Positions 1 through 8,994 of a DNA stretch of 64,000 nucleotides are shown here, piece after piece. The notes beneath the pieces were generated by a model, which searched no databases, was not told the DNA's origin, and saw nothing but the letters and a program-made list of their open reading frames with translations. Position 1 is the first letter of the stretch; every line of letters starts with the position of its first letter. The translations under genes and the position numbers were made by a program. The DNA lies in contig CAZKJG010000002.1 of the NCBI GenBank assembly GCA_964553045.1, positions 145,902-209,901 of the forward strand. Reading direction: 5' to 3'. This stretch comes from JAWLEP01 sp964553045 (lineage in GTDB: Bacteria; Fermentibacterota; Fermentibacteria; Fermentibacterales; JCC-6).

Positions 1-687
1 CTGGAGCTTGCAAAGGGCCGCTTCCTCTGCATCCTCGGCCCCACCGGCTGCGGGAAGACCACCCTGCTGCGGCTGATCGCAGGCCTGGAACAGCCGGACT
101 CCGGTCATATCCGGGTCCTGGGTGGCCCACCCGAGGTGACCAGGAGGATGGGCTACGTCTTTCAGCAGGCGGCGCTGTTCCCCTGGCTGACGGTCTCGGA
201 GAACGTGCAGTTCCCTCTGCGGGCCAGGGGAGTGAACGCGGCGGCCCGCAGGGAGCGGGGGATGGAGATGATAGAGCTTGTGGGGCTGAAGGGCTTCGAG
301 TCCAGCTACCCCCACGAGCTCTCCGGCGGCATGCAGCAGCGCACGGCCCTGGCCCGGGCGCTGGTGGTGGACCCCGAGCTCCTTCTTCTCGACGAGCCCT
401 TCGGCTCCCTGGACCTCCGCACCGGCCAGGAGCTGCAGGAGCGCCTGCGGGACATATGGATGGAGCGGGGGAGCACGCTGGTATTCGTCACCCACCGCAT
501 CGAGGAGGCCGTCTACCTGGCCAGCGACCTGGTTGTGCTGGGCCACAGGCCCGGCCGGGTTGTCCGGAGCCAGGAGGTGGGCCTGCCCCCGGACAGGGAC
601 AGGCTGTCGGACGAGTTCACGGGCCTTCTGGTGTCGCTGCGGAGAACCTTCGAGGAGCTGGTGATGCAGAAGGGCCCGGAGGGCTGA
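1..687 (+). CDS. ABC transporter ATP-binding protein, 5' end missing (SsuB/TauB-like)
   Basis: The reading frame is open from base 1, so the start lies outside the window. The visible 228 residues form an ABC ATPase domain. Walker A is GPTGCGKTT (about residues 14-22 of the visible part), the signature is ELSGGMQQRTALARAL, Walker B is LLLLDEPFGSLD, and the switch histidine lies in VFVTHR. The compact shape and the 'FPWLTV' Q-loop region are typical of the nitrate/sulfonate/taurine-type importer ATPases, which work with a membrane permease and a periplasmic binding protein. The partner genes are not visible and would lie to the left. The substrate cannot be told from this part. Confidence 0.9.
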   Translation: MELAKGRFLCILGPTGCGKTTLLRLIAGLEQPDSGHIRVLGGPPEVTRRMGYVFQQAALFPWLTVSENVQFPLRARGVNAAARRERGMEMIELVGLKGFESSYPHELSGGMQQRTALARALVVDPELLLLDEPFGSLDLRTGQELQERLRDIWMERGSTLVFVTHRIEEAVYLASDLVVLGHRPGRVVRSQEVGLPPDRDRLSDEFTGLLVSLRRTFEELVMQKGPEG

Positions 688-715
688 CCACCGGGCCCGG
701 TTCGGCTCCCTTCGC

Positions 716-1375
716 CTATTCCAGCACGAAGTCGTAGACCATCGACGTCCAGACGCCCACCGGCTGGCCGTCCGCCCTCTGCGCCGGCGCCCAGCGGGTG
801 TCTCTGGCGGATGCAACCGCGGAGGAGTCCATCGATGCCAGTCCGGAGCTCTGGACTACCGCCACCTGTCGGGGACTGCCCTCGTTGTCCACGAAGACCT
901 GCAGCGTGACCCTTCCCTCCACGCCCGCCTGCCTGGCGATGGGCGGGTAATCGGCGGAGGGACGCAACGTGCAGGACGGCGGGCTCGAATGGGGTATGAA
1001 AGTGCCGGGATCGGGTATGCCCGAAGGGTCGGTTACCGGTGTCGGGTCTGGCCTGTTGATGTCTACGGTTGCCGCCGTGTCGAGGCCGGCGCCGTCGGGG
1101 TCGAGGGCCACGACCTGGTCGGGTACGGGCTCCGTGAGCTCCTGACGGATGATCTCCTCGACGTCTATCTCGGGTTCGGGGGTCTCGGGAATGGGAACGT
1201 CGTAGATCTCCGCGGCCTCGTAGCCCGTCATCTCCGCCTCATGGGCCGGATTGGCCAGTCTTCCGAAAGATGTGGAGGGAAAGACCTCCAGGGCCACCAG
1301 TACAAGCGAGAGCGAAAACAGGGTACCCAGCTCCGCCGGCGAGGGGCCCTTGCGTGACTTCTCCCTGTGTCTCAT
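716..1375 (-). CDS. TonB-family energy transducer
   Basis: This 219-residue protein has a basic N-terminus, one membrane segment at about residues 17-32, and a proline- and acid-rich periplasmic linker. It ends in a TonB C-terminal domain at about residues 140-219, with YPPIARQAGVEGRV and the terminal SMVYDFVLE. TonB proteins couple inner-membrane proton-motive force to outer-membrane receptors. The ATG at 1375 has a clean ribosome binding site (GGGAGG, six bases upstream). No ExbB, ExbD or receptor gene is adjacent. The gene converges on the ABC ATPase with 28 bases between them. Confidence 0.85.
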   Translation of the reverse strand: MRHREKSRKGPSPAELGTLFSLSLVLVALEVFPSTSFGRLANPAHEAEMTGYEAAEIYDVPIPETPEPEIDVEEIIRQELTEPVPDQVVALDPDGAGLDTAATVDINRPDPTPVTDPSGIPDPGTFIPHSSPPSCTLRPSADYPPIARQAGVEGRVTLQVFVDNEGSPRQVAVVQSSGLASMDSSAVASARDTRWAPAQRADGQPVGVWTSMVYDFVLE

Positions 1376-1468
1376 GAGCTGCCTCCCTTCACCTGTGCTA
1401 CAGGCGAGTAAGGCAGCCTATTCCCTGTGCGGCGCGTATTCGGGCGGGTCCCTGCCGCAGGGTCTCCG

Positions 1469-1612
1469 CTATCCTCGGCCCTTTCTGAAGAAGCCTACAA
1501 GCAGTATAAGGGCTATCGTGTCCAGAGAGACCAGAGTGGCAAAGGTCTGAGCGTCCCCGTAGAAGTTGTAGCCGAACACGAACCTCAGTATGAGAAAGAC
1601 GATAGTGCCCAT
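1469..1612 (-). CDS. small membrane protein, 47 aa, unknown function
   Basis: The ATG at 1612 sits behind a strong AGGAGGG ribosome binding site; a longer reading frame upstream lacks one. The peptide is mostly hydrophobic, with one or two membrane segments (for example TIVFLILRFVFGY and TIALILLVGFF), and ends in the basic tail RKGRG. I do not recognise a family. It is divergent from the DUF2099 gene and same-strand with the tonB-like gene. The ribosome binding site makes translation likely. Its role is unknown. Confidence 0.55.
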   Translation of the reverse strand: MGTIVFLILRFVFGYNFYGDAQTFATLVSLDTIALILLVGFFRKGRG

Positions 1613-1700
1613 GACCCTCCTTTCATCATCTCGGTGCCAAAATACCAGCCCGGGCCCCCGGACGCAAGCGTCTTCGATTGTTGGCGGGCTGGGCGTCAGG

Positions 1701-2666
1701 GTGGAGGAATTCACGGCGCTGGCGTCGGGCGAGTACGAAGACCTTCATGTGACCCGGGCGGCGGGGGTGCTGGTGGCTGTGAGCGGTGGGCGGACGGCGC
1801 TTATGGAGGCTCTGCCTCCCCATCCATGTCAGCTGGCTCGCAGAATGGATGCCGCCGCTGTATCGTCCTACATTCACCGGAAGGTAAGGAAATGGGGGAT
1901 GTTCACTCCGGGCCGAAGGCTGAGACATCACGCCACCAGCGTGCCGTTCGGGGCCAGCGAGATGCTTATGCGAGCCGTGCGGCGGGGGGGGCTGGACGGC
2001 GCAGTTGCATTCTGCGATGGAATAGGCACATTTGCCTGCCCCGACCCGGAGGTGATCCAGGGGACGGGGGCCCGCATGAACGGTGTCTTTCACACAACGA
2101 TCTACCCGGATCTGGTGATGAGGGCCAGATCGGTGGGTGTCCTGGTTCCTGAAAGGCCCTCCCCGAAACCGGACCCTGCACGGGCCCTGCGGCTGTCCGC
2201 CGAGGCCGGGATTCGCAGGGTGGGCGTAACGGTGGCCGGGCCCGGCTGCGGCGATATCGAGGATCTGCGGAAAATCTCGGGCAATCTGGGCCTGAAGCCG
2301 GTTGTCCTGTCCGTATGCAACAGCGGCCTGTCTTCGGGGGAGTCGATGGCGGCTGCGAAAGCGGATATAATCTGGGGATGCGCAGCGGAGCCCCGGCTGA
2401 TGTCCGAGCTCCGCGGAAAGGTACTGCTTCAGATGGGCGTGGTGAGCCCGGTGTTCGCCCTTACAGAGGCGGGGGTCAGCCTGGCCCTGGCGTCGATCTC
2501 GGGGCAGACGCGCGATCTGCACGCGGACGGCGGCACGCTGGTGGGAACGGCCCGCGAGCTGCCCGACGGGGCACCATTGGGTTCAGTGGGCCCCCTGAGG
2601 GTTGCAGCGGACGAGGGAAGACGGCTCCCATGGCCGATGGCGAACGGGGGGACAGTTGGCGTCTGA
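1701..2666 (+). CDS. DUF2099 family protein (methanogenesis marker 8-like)
   Basis: About 321 residues from the GTG at 1701. Upstream ATGs at 1590 and 1611 overlap the divergent gene's start region and add a low-quality N-terminus, so 1701 is preferred but uncertain. The pattern WGMFTPGR ... PFGASEMLM ... GLDGAVAFCDGIGTF ... PEVIQGTGARMNGV ... TTIYPDL matches, as I remember it, the methanogenesis marker protein 8 family (DUF2099), known mainly from methanogenic archaea and of unknown biochemistry. Cysteines lie in FCDGIG, GCGDIE, VCNSGL and WGCAAE. Its 3' end overlaps the mlaE-like gene by 11 bases, suggesting co-transcription. I infer no function beyond family membership. Confidence 0.7.
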   Translation: MEEFTALASGEYEDLHVTRAAGVLVAVSGGRTALMEALPPHPCQLARRMDAAAVSSYIHRKVRKWGMFTPGRRLRHHATSVPFGASEMLMRAVRRGGLDGAVAFCDGIGTFACPDPEVIQGTGARMNGVFHTTIYPDLVMRARSVGVLVPERPSPKPDPARALRLSAEAGIRRVGVTVAGPGCGDIEDLRKISGNLGLKPVVLSVCNSGLSSGESMAAAKADIIWGCAAEPRLMSELRGKVLLQMGVVSPVFALTEAGVSLALASISGQTRDLHADGGTLVGTARELPDGAPLGSVGPLRVAADEGRRLPWPMANGGTVGV

Positions 2667-3792
2667 GCAGCTGCCGGTGAGGGCAGAGGGACATAGGATA
2701 ATCGTTACGGGATCCCTGGGATCCGAACACGAGGAGGGTCTCTCCTCATTTCTGGAGGGGTTTGCGGAATCCCTATCCGGCGAGGGGCGCGTCGAGCTGG
2801 ATCTCTCATCTGCCGAAAACCTGGAAACCGTGGCCGCTGCGGTTATTCACCGATTCCGCAGCCGCCTGCAGGAATCCGGCACGGAGGTCAGACTGACCGG
2901 AGCCTCCGAAGATCTGCTCTCCCTCCTGGGGGCCTTCGAGGACTACGGCACGGAGAAGAGCCATCGCCCGGTAAGGCTTCGGTTCAGGCATTTCATTGAG
3001 GACATCGGCCAGGCGGGCAAGACTGCCTGCGGAATCCTCTGCGGGCTCTGGAGGTTCACCGGCAGCACGATGCGGGCCTCCGCGGCGGGGCTTCTCAGGC
3101 CGGGAACGGTGCGCTGGGGCATGGTCCGGTACTACATGGAGCAGTCGGGGGCCAAGGCCGTACCCATAATCGCAGCCCTGTGCTTCCTGCTGGGGGCCGT
3201 GCTGGGCTACATGGGCGGATACCAGCTGAAGGCCATAGCCGCCGAGAGCTTCATGCCCGACTTCGTGGCCTACGCCATGCTCTGGGAGATCTCCCCGATG
3301 CTGGCGGCGGTGATAGTGGCCGGACGGTCGGGCTCCGCCTTCGCCGCCGAGATCGGCACCATGCAGGTCCGGCAGGAGGTTGACGCTCTGAAAGTTATGG
3401 GCTTCAACGTTTTCGGTTTCGTGGTAACGCCCAAGATGCTGGCCCTGATGTGCGTGATGCCGTTCCTGGTCCTGCTGGCGGACATATCCGGCGTTCTCGG
3501 TGGCATGCTCATAGGGTCCACCTACCTGGACATGCCGGTGAGCATCTACCTCAGCCGCGTAGCCTTCATCCTCTACCCGATAGACGTCTGGTGGGGCATG
3601 CTGAAGAGCATCGTGTACGCCGTGATCGTGGCCAACGTGGGCTGTTACATGGGAATGAAGGTTCGCGGCGGAGCGGCGGAGGTGGGCCGGGCTACCACCT
3701 CCGCCGTGGTCGCCGGGATCTTCCTGGTAATATTGGCGGACGCTCTCATAGCGATAGCCTACATGCACGTCCGGCCGCCGGTGGTGGTCTGA
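2656..3792 (+). CDS. mlaE: MlaE-like lipid ABC transporter permease with N-terminal STAS domain
   Basis: About 378 residues. I take the TTG at 2656, which follows a GGGGGG run and overlaps the previous stop; the frame is also open upstream from an ATG at 2602 that runs through DUF2099 coding sequence. Residues 10-95 look like a STAS (MlaB-like) domain and residues 150-378 are the MlaE permease (DUF140), with several hydrophobic segments. The conserved region is 'VAGRSGSAFAAEIGTMQV' followed by 'EVDALKVMG'. MlaE forms the inner-membrane channel of the MCE transporter that moves phospholipids between the membranes. The STAS fusion replaces a separate MlaB. The ATPase gene starts directly after its stop. 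Confidence 0.9.
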   Translation: MASEQLPVRAEGHRIIVTGSLGSEHEEGLSSFLEGFAESLSGEGRVELDLSSAENLETVAAAVIHRFRSRLQESGTEVRLTGASEDLLSLLGAFEDYGTEKSHRPVRLRFRHFIEDIGQAGKTACGILCGLWRFTGSTMRASAAGLLRPGTVRWGMVRYYMEQSGAKAVPIIAALCFLLGAVLGYMGGYQLKAIAAESFMPDFVAYAMLWEISPMLAAVIVAGRSGSAFAAEIGTMQVRQEVDALKVMGFNVFGFVVTPKMLALMCVMPFLVLLADISGVLGGMLIGSTYLDMPVSIYLSRVAFILYPIDVWWGMLKSIVYAVIVANVGCYMGMKVRGGAAEVGRATTSAVVAGIFLVILADALIAIAYMHVRPPVVV

Positions 3793-4551
3793 TTGGCCCG
3801 GGAGAGGCTCATAGAGGTAAGGAACCTCGACGGGGGCTGGGGCGACCAGCAGGTGCTTGCGGACCTGTCCATGGAGGTTTGCGAGGGGCAGATAATGGTG
3901 GTGGTGGGAAAGAGCGGCTGCGGCAAGAGCACGCTGATGCGCTACCTCCTGGGTCTCGCGAAGCCCTGGTCGGGCACGGTAACCTACGACGGCAGGGACC
4001 TCTGGTCCTCTTCGCGGGTGCTGGAGAGGGCCCGGCGCAGATGGGGCGTACTCTTCCAGTCCGGCGCTCTCCTGGGCAGCTTCACGCTGCTGGAGAACGT
4101 AAGCCTGCCACTGGTTGAGTTCACGGGACTCTTCGAGGACGAGGTGGAGATGGTGGCGATGCACAAGCTGGATATCGTGGGCCTGGCCGATGCCGCCGAC
4201 AGCCTTCCCCTCAGCGTTTCGGGGGGGATGCAGAAGCGGGCGGCGCTGGCGCGGGCCATGGCCCTGGACCCGGAGGTCCTGTTCTTCGACGAGCCCTCCT
4301 CCGGCCTGGATCCGGTGACCTCCTACAGCCTGGACCTGCTCATACGGAAGATCAACAGGGAGATGGGGACCACAATGGTCATCGTCACCCACGAGCTGGC
4401 CAGCATATTTGCCATCTCCGACCGCGTGGTTATGCTAGACGAGGACGCCATGGGGATCATCGCCACCGGTACCGCCGAGGAGCTCAGAGACGACTCGGAC
4501 GATCCCAGGGTGCGGCGGTTCTTCAACCCCACCGAGGAGGAGGGAGCCTAG
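3793..4551 (+). CDS. mlaF: MlaF-like ABC transporter ATPase
   Basis: 252 residues, starting at a TTG immediately after the mlaE stop. Walker A is GKSGCGKST (residues 37-45), the signature is LSVSGGMQKRAALARAM, Walker B is VLFFDEPSSGLDP, and the switch histidine lies in IVTHE. The 'FQSGALLGSFTLLENV' region is characteristic of MlaF/Ttg2A ATPases, which power lipid transport through MlaE. It sits in the order permease, ATPase, MCE protein, lipoprotein, so the operon looks complete apart from the periplasmic shuttle MlaC, which is not seen here. Confidence 0.93.
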   Translation: MARERLIEVRNLDGGWGDQQVLADLSMEVCEGQIMVVVGKSGCGKSTLMRYLLGLAKPWSGTVTYDGRDLWSSSRVLERARRRWGVLFQSGALLGSFTLLENVSLPLVEFTGLFEDEVEMVAMHKLDIVGLADAADSLPLSVSGGMQKRAALARAMALDPEVLFFDEPSSGLDPVTSYSLDLLIRKINREMGTTMVIVTHELASIFAISDRVVMLDEDAMGIIATGTAEELRDDSDDPRVRRFFNPTEEEGA

Positions 4552-4553
4552 GA

Positions 4554-5429
4554 ATGTCGCTGCAGGCCAACAACTTCAGGCTTGGCGTGTTCTTCGTCGT
4601 CGCCGCGGCGACCTTCCTGGTCATCATAGGCTGGCTGGGCGGCTGGTTCGACTCGGAGGAGTCCAACCGGTACGTCTGCTACTTTCCCTGGTCGGTACAG
4701 GGCCTGGAGAAGGGCAGCGCGGTGCGCTACAACGGCGTTCCGGTGGGCTCGGTCGAGAGGATAGACATCGCGCCGGACGGAAGGCTGGTGGAGGTGCAGA
4801 TGACCATCAGCACGGACTTTCCGGTCCGTGACGATCTGGCCGCCCACCTGCAGTTCGTGGGCATCACGGGCATAAAGGTGATTAACCTGCAGAGCCGATA
4901 TGACCAGCGGGTTACGATACCGGAGATGGACTTCGAGCCCGAGTACCCCGTAATTCCGGTGGCGGAGGGCAGCATGGAGACCCTGGAGTCGGCACTGGAG
5001 CGGGCGTCGGAGATCATGACCGAGGTTGACTTCCAGGGACTCAGCGACCAGACATCACAGCTCCTTAAGAACCTCAACGATCTGCTGGAGAGCGCCACCG
5101 TGGAGGACGTGGCGCAGTCGATAATCGGAGCAGCGGACGGCGTTGACTCCCTGGCCACCGTCTACATCGATCTGGGCTGGAGGCTGCAGGCGCTGGCCGA
5201 CAGCCTGGCGGAGAGCGCACCTGAGCTGTCCGACAGGGTCTCGCTGCTGGCCGACAGGGTGGACACCCTGGCCGGCCGGCTGGACGGGCTGGCCGCCAGC
5301 GGCTCCGAGCTGGTGGAGCAGGCGGGGCATCTCATGAGCAGCCTCAGGCTGATAGTGGCCACCGTGCGCAACCACCCTGAGGAGCTGGTCTTCGGCGGTG
5401 ACAGAACCGGTTCGGGAGGATGGCGATGA
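4554..5429 (+). CDS. mlaD: MlaD-like MCE domain protein
   Basis: 291 residues, ATG with ribosome binding site GGAGGGAG. A single N-terminal membrane segment (about residues 10-27) is followed by an MCE domain (about residues 38-115, with GSAVRYNGVPVGSVERI and VGITGIKVINL). The C-terminal half is a long helical region with leucine-rich heptads, repeatedly of the form 'SLLADRVDTLAGRLDGLA'. MCE proteins form hexameric rings in the periplasm that carry lipid between MlaEF and the outer membrane. The helical tail suggests a needle- or ring-forming extension rather than the short E. coli MlaD form. Confidence 0.9.
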   Translation: MSLQANNFRLGVFFVVAAATFLVIIGWLGGWFDSEESNRYVCYFPWSVQGLEKGSAVRYNGVPVGSVERIDIAPDGRLVEVQMTISTDFPVRDDLAAHLQFVGITGIKVINLQSRYDQRVTIPEMDFEPEYPVIPVAEGSMETLESALERASEIMTEVDFQGLSDQTSQLLKNLNDLLESATVEDVAQSIIGAADGVDSLATVYIDLGWRLQALADSLAESAPELSDRVSLLADRVDTLAGRLDGLAASGSELVEQAGHLMSSLRLIVATVRNHPEELVFGGDRTGSGGWR

Positions 5430-6049
5430 GGACGTTTCTGACGGCGGCGCTACTGGCGGTGGTTGCATCGGGCTGTATCACCTTTCGGGTGGGCCCGGAG
5501 AGTCGGGAGGTACAGCTCTGGAGCCTGGGCCCTACCGAGGGCTCGGCCCAGGGTCCCGTCTCCCACGGCCCGGCCCTGCTGGTCCGCGACCTCTCCGCCT
5601 CCCTTCTGTACGAGACCCGGGACATGGTGGCGGTGAACGACAGCGGAAGGGTCATCCTGTCCACCGAGCACCGGTGGGTGAGCCTGCCCGCCCAGATGAT
5701 GTCGGACCTGCTGGCCGCAGCCGCGGCTTCCACCGGGGAGTTCGGACCGATCCTGAGGGGATCGGACAGCGGTGCCCACCTCGTGCTGGACGGCAGGCTG
5801 GTGGAGCTGGGAGCCAGGCGCTTCGACGACGGCTGGTACGCGGTGGTCAGGATGGAGCTCAGGCTGTTGTCTCCCGGCGATGGAACCGTTCTCCACACCA
5901 GCGTATACAGCAAGCGGGGCAGGCTTTCGTCCATGAAGTATTCGGAGCTGGCCGCGGGTCTGCGCCTGCTGGCCGGAGAGGTCGCCTCGGAGGCGGCCGC
6001 GGACCTGGCTGTCGCCGCCGGCTCTGCCGGCGAAAGGTCCGGTGGGTAG
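5426..6049 (+). CDS. ABC-type transport auxiliary lipoprotein of the Mla operon (PqiC/DUF330-like)
   Basis: About 207 residues. I chose the ATG at 5426, in an ATGA overlap with the mlaD stop and six bases after GGGAGG; the ATG at 5420 sits too close to that site. The N-terminus is a lipoprotein signal peptide with the lipobox VASGC. The rest has the pattern of the ABC-type transport auxiliary lipoprotein family (LWSLGPT, ALLVRDLSASL, STEHRWVSLPAQM), which is often the last gene of MCE operons and probably contacts the outer membrane. The family call is from these local patterns and is fairly but not fully secure. Confidence 0.75.
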   Translation: MRTFLTAALLAVVASGCITFRVGPESREVQLWSLGPTEGSAQGPVSHGPALLVRDLSASLLYETRDMVAVNDSGRVILSTEHRWVSLPAQMMSDLLAAAAASTGEFGPILRGSDSGAHLVLDGRLVELGARRFDDGWYAVVRMELRLLSPGDGTVLHTSVYSKRGRLSSMKYSELAAGLRLLAGEVASEAAADLAVAAGSAGERSGG

Positions 6050-6176
6050 CGCAGGCGGCAGCGGACAGAACCTCGAGATGGCAGACCGCCCTGACCAGGG
6101 CATGATCACGGACAATTCCCCCGTCAGTGCAGGCAGGCCGGCAGGGGACCGACAGCGATGGAGCCGGTGATACCAG

Positions 6177-7082
6177 ATGGGCATATTCGGCAGAGGTGAG
6201 AAGGAACCCTTCGCCGGGCGGAAGCAGCCGCCCTTCGAGGGGATGAACAACTACATCATTGTGGTGCTGGACAGCTGCAGGTACGACACTTTCGTCGAGG
6301 GCTCCCCGAAGAACATCATGGCCATCGGTGAGCTGGAGCGGCGATACAGCTACGCCTCCTGGACCGCACCCTCGCACTACAACCTGCTCACCGGTCTGGT
6401 GCCCCACACCAGCCCTTCCAACGTCTTCGCATCGGAGTACTACAAGAGGGACTTCGTGCGATTCAACGAGAGGCTGGGGGCGGAGGGCATCGAGTTCAAG
6501 AGCCTCGTGCCCAGGCTCTACCTGCCCGACTTCCTCCGCGACTCCCTGGGCTACATAACCCGGGCCATGGTCTCACTGCCCGTGCTCAACAGCTACACGG
6601 CACTGAACCGGGGGTTCGACTCATGGAAGCTGATGAAGAAGCACAACGACATGGCCGCCATGCTGGACGAGATGGTCTTCTTCGAGGAGAGGCCCACCTT
6701 CTACCTGCTGAACGTGGGCGAGACCCACTACCCCTACGCGCTGCCCAGCGAGCCGGAGAACGAGTGGCCGCGGATCAGCGGGGTCCACGGGGTCTTCAAG
6801 CATCTGGACGACCACGTCACCGGAGGAAAGCTGGAGTCCGACGAGGGCGAGAGGTTCTTCGACCCCGAGCAGCTGGACCGGCTGCGCGGGCGGCAGGTGG
6901 AAACGGTCCGCTACCTCGACGGGGTATTCGCCCGGCTTCTGGAGATGGTGCCGGAGAACACGTACATCACGGTGACCTCGGACCACGGAGAGCTCTTCGG
7001 CGAGGAGGGCTACTTCGGCCACGGGCCCATATACCACGAGAAGGTCTTCGAGGTGCCGTTCCTGGAAGGCAAGGTCAGGTAA
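6177..7082 (+). CDS. sulfatase/alkaline-phosphatase-fold hydrolase
   Basis: 301 residues with the alkaline phosphatase/sulfatase fold: an N-terminal metal site and candidate nucleophile in 'VVLDSCRYDTF' (about residues 30-40), TAPSHYNLLTG, and the C-terminal metal-binding 'TSDHGELFGEEGYFGHG'. No signal peptide is visible, so it may be cytoplasmic. The sequence does not show whether it is a sulfatase, phosphatase or phosphoglycerol transferase-type enzyme; a sulfatase would need the SC residue converted to formylglycine, and the usual CxPxR motif is not clear. It lies 22 bases before htpG on the same strand. Confidence 0.75.
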   Translation: MGIFGRGEKEPFAGRKQPPFEGMNNYIIVVLDSCRYDTFVEGSPKNIMAIGELERRYSYASWTAPSHYNLLTGLVPHTSPSNVFASEYYKRDFVRFNERLGAEGIEFKSLVPRLYLPDFLRDSLGYITRAMVSLPVLNSYTALNRGFDSWKLMKKHNDMAAMLDEMVFFEERPTFYLLNVGETHYPYALPSEPENEWPRISGVHGVFKHLDDHVTGGKLESDEGERFFDPEQLDRLRGRQVETVRYLDGVFARLLEMVPENTYITVTSDHGELFGEEGYFGHGPIYHEKVFEVPFLEGKVR

Positions 7083-7104
7083 GCACGGAAGGAGTGTTTC
7101 CCTC

Positions 7105-8994
7105 ATGTCCACCAGAAGGCTGAAGTTCAAGGCCGAGACCAGGCGCGTCCTGGACCTGGTGATCCACAGCCTCTACTCCCACCACGACATATTTCTGCGG
7201 GAGCTTGTCTCCAACGCCTCCGACGCTCTGGACCGGCTGCGGTTCGAGGCCCTCACCGACGAGAGCCTGGTTCCCGAGGATCACGAGGACCGCATAGAGC
7301 TGATTCCCGACAAGGAGGACAAGACCCTTACCGTGACGGATACGGGCATAGGCATGGATGGCGACGAGATGGCCCGGGAGCTGGGGACCATAGCGAGCTC
7401 GGGCTCCCGCAGCTTCGCGAAGCTCCTGGAGGAGAACCGGCCCGAGGAGATCCCCGAGCTGATCGGTCAGTTCGGGGTGGGCTTCTACTCGGCGTTCATG
7501 GTGGCCGACACCGTGGAGGTCTTCTCGCGAAGGGCCGGCACCGACCAGGGCTACCGCTGGCGGTCGCAGGGCGAGGATACGTTCACCGTCAAGGAGGTGG
7601 ACGACCTCCCGGTGGGCACCTCTGTGGTCCTGCACCTGCAGGAGGACAAGGAAGAGTACCTGGAGCCCTACACCCTCCGCTCACTGGTCTCCCGCTACAG
7701 CGATTACATCACCTATCCCATCGTACTGGCCGAGCCCGGCAGCGACGAGAGGCCGGTGCTCAACAGCCGGAAGCCGATCTGGACCAGGCCGGAGGACGAA
7801 GTCTCCGACGAGGAGTACAACGAGTTCTACAAGCATCTGGCGCACATCACCGAGGAGCCCCTGGACAGGCTCACCTACCACGGCGAGGGCATGAGGGAGT
7901 TCCACGCCCTCCTCTTCCTGCCCAGGGCCAGGCAGATGCAGATGATGATGCCGGACTACAGGTCGGGCATCAGCCTCTACGTCCGGAAGGTGATGATAAA
8001 GGAGGAGGCGGAGGAGCTGCTTCCCCGCTACCTGCGTTTCGTACGCGGGGTAGTGGAGTCGCCCGATCTGCCCCTGAACATCTCCCGGGAGCTGCTGCAG
8101 AACAACGCCACGGTCAGGGTGATCCGAAAGGCCCTGACCCGCAAGGTGCTCTCCTGGCTGGGCGAGCTTCGCGACGAGAGGATCGATGACTACCGCATCC
8201 TCTTCGAGCAGTTCGGCGACCTGCTCAAGGAGGGTGTCTACTCCGACTACGACCACCAGGAGGAGCTGGCCGACCTGCTGCTTGTCCACACCAGCGGCTC
8301 ACCGGACGAGGCCGTGCCCCTCAAGAACCTGGTCGAGGAGATGCCGGACGACATCGAGAGCCTCTACTACGTAACCGGCTCCGACCGCCGCGAGCTTGTC
8401 GCCTCCCCCTACCTGGAGAAGGCGAAGCGGGAGGGCAGGGAGGTGCTGCTCTTCGACAGCCCCGTCGACGAGATCATGCTGCAGTCGCTGGGCGAGTACC
8501 GGGACAGGAAGCTGGTCTCCCTTTCGAAGGAGTCCGACGAGGACCTCACCGACGAGGAGCGGGAGCGCAGGGAGACGGCTGAGGAAGCCTACGCCGGGCT
8601 GCTGGAGTACATGAAGGACATTCTGAAGGAGCAGGTGAGCGAGGTCCGCTTCTCACCCCGGCTGCAGGACAGCCCCTGTGTCCTCATAGCCGACCGCAAC
8701 GACCCAGGCGAGGCCATGCGCAGCATAATGAAGGCCATGAGGCAGGACGTCCCCGACATGAAGAAGATCCTGGAGCTCAACCCCAACCACGACCTGGTCG
8801 AGAAGCTGGACCACCTCTACGAGAACGACAGGTCGAACCCGGAGCTGGAGGGGTCGGTTAGGCTGCTGTACGACCTGGCGGTGATAATGGCCGGCGGCCG
8901 CCCCGACGACCCGGCGACCTTCGGGAGGCGGGTGGCAGACCTCCTGACCGGTGAGGACGGTGAGGAAACAGAAAAGGGGACGGAGGCATTTTAA
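7105..8994 (+). CDS. htpG: molecular chaperone HtpG (Hsp90)
   Basis: 629 residues, the usual length for bacterial HtpG. The N-terminal GHKL ATPase begins SLYSHHDIFLRELVSNASDAL, followed by DTGIGM and GQFGVGFYSAFMVAD. The middle domain has the catalytic-loop pattern SPDLPLNISRELLQ, and the C-terminal dimerisation domain has ILELNPNHDLV. The last seven codons and the TAA stop lie in, or within a few bases of, the left arm of the inverted repeat at 8973-8997, so the extreme C-terminus (EKGTEAF) is probably repeat-derived rather than native. Confidence 0.97.
   Translation: MSTRRLKFKAETRRVLDLVIHSLYSHHDIFLRELVSNASDALDRLRFEALTDESLVPEDHEDRIELIPDKEDKTLTVTDTGIGMDGDEMARELGTIASSGSRSFAKLLEENRPEEIPELIGQFGVGFYSAFMVADTVEVFSRRAGTDQGYRWRSQGEDTFTVKEVDDLPVGTSVVLHLQEDKEEYLEPYTLRSLVSRYSDYITYPIVLAEPGSDERPVLNSRKPIWTRPEDEVSDEEYNEFYKHLAHITEEPLDRLTYHGEGMREFHALLFLPRARQMQMMMPDYRSGISLYVRKVMIKEEAEELLPRYLRFVRGVVESPDLPLNISRELLQNNATVRVIRKALTRKVLSWLGELRDERIDDYRILFEQFGDLLKEGVYSDYDHQEELADLLLVHTSGSPDEAVPLKNLVEEMPDDIESLYYVTGSDRRELVASPYLEKAKREGREVLLFDSPVDEIMLQSLGEYRDRKLVSLSKESDEDLTDEERERRETAEEAYAGLLEYMKDILKEQVSEVRFSPRLQDSPCVLIADRNDPGEAMRSIMKAMRQDVPDMKKILELNPNHDLVEKLDHLYENDRSNPELEGSVRLLYDLAVIMAGGRPDDPATFGRRVADLLTGEDGEETEKGTEAF

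Noticed and set aside
2806..4392. 528-codon frame on the minus strand opposite mlaE/mlaF
   Set aside because: Antisense shadow of two well-supported genes; His- and Gln-rich composition typical of reversed codons.
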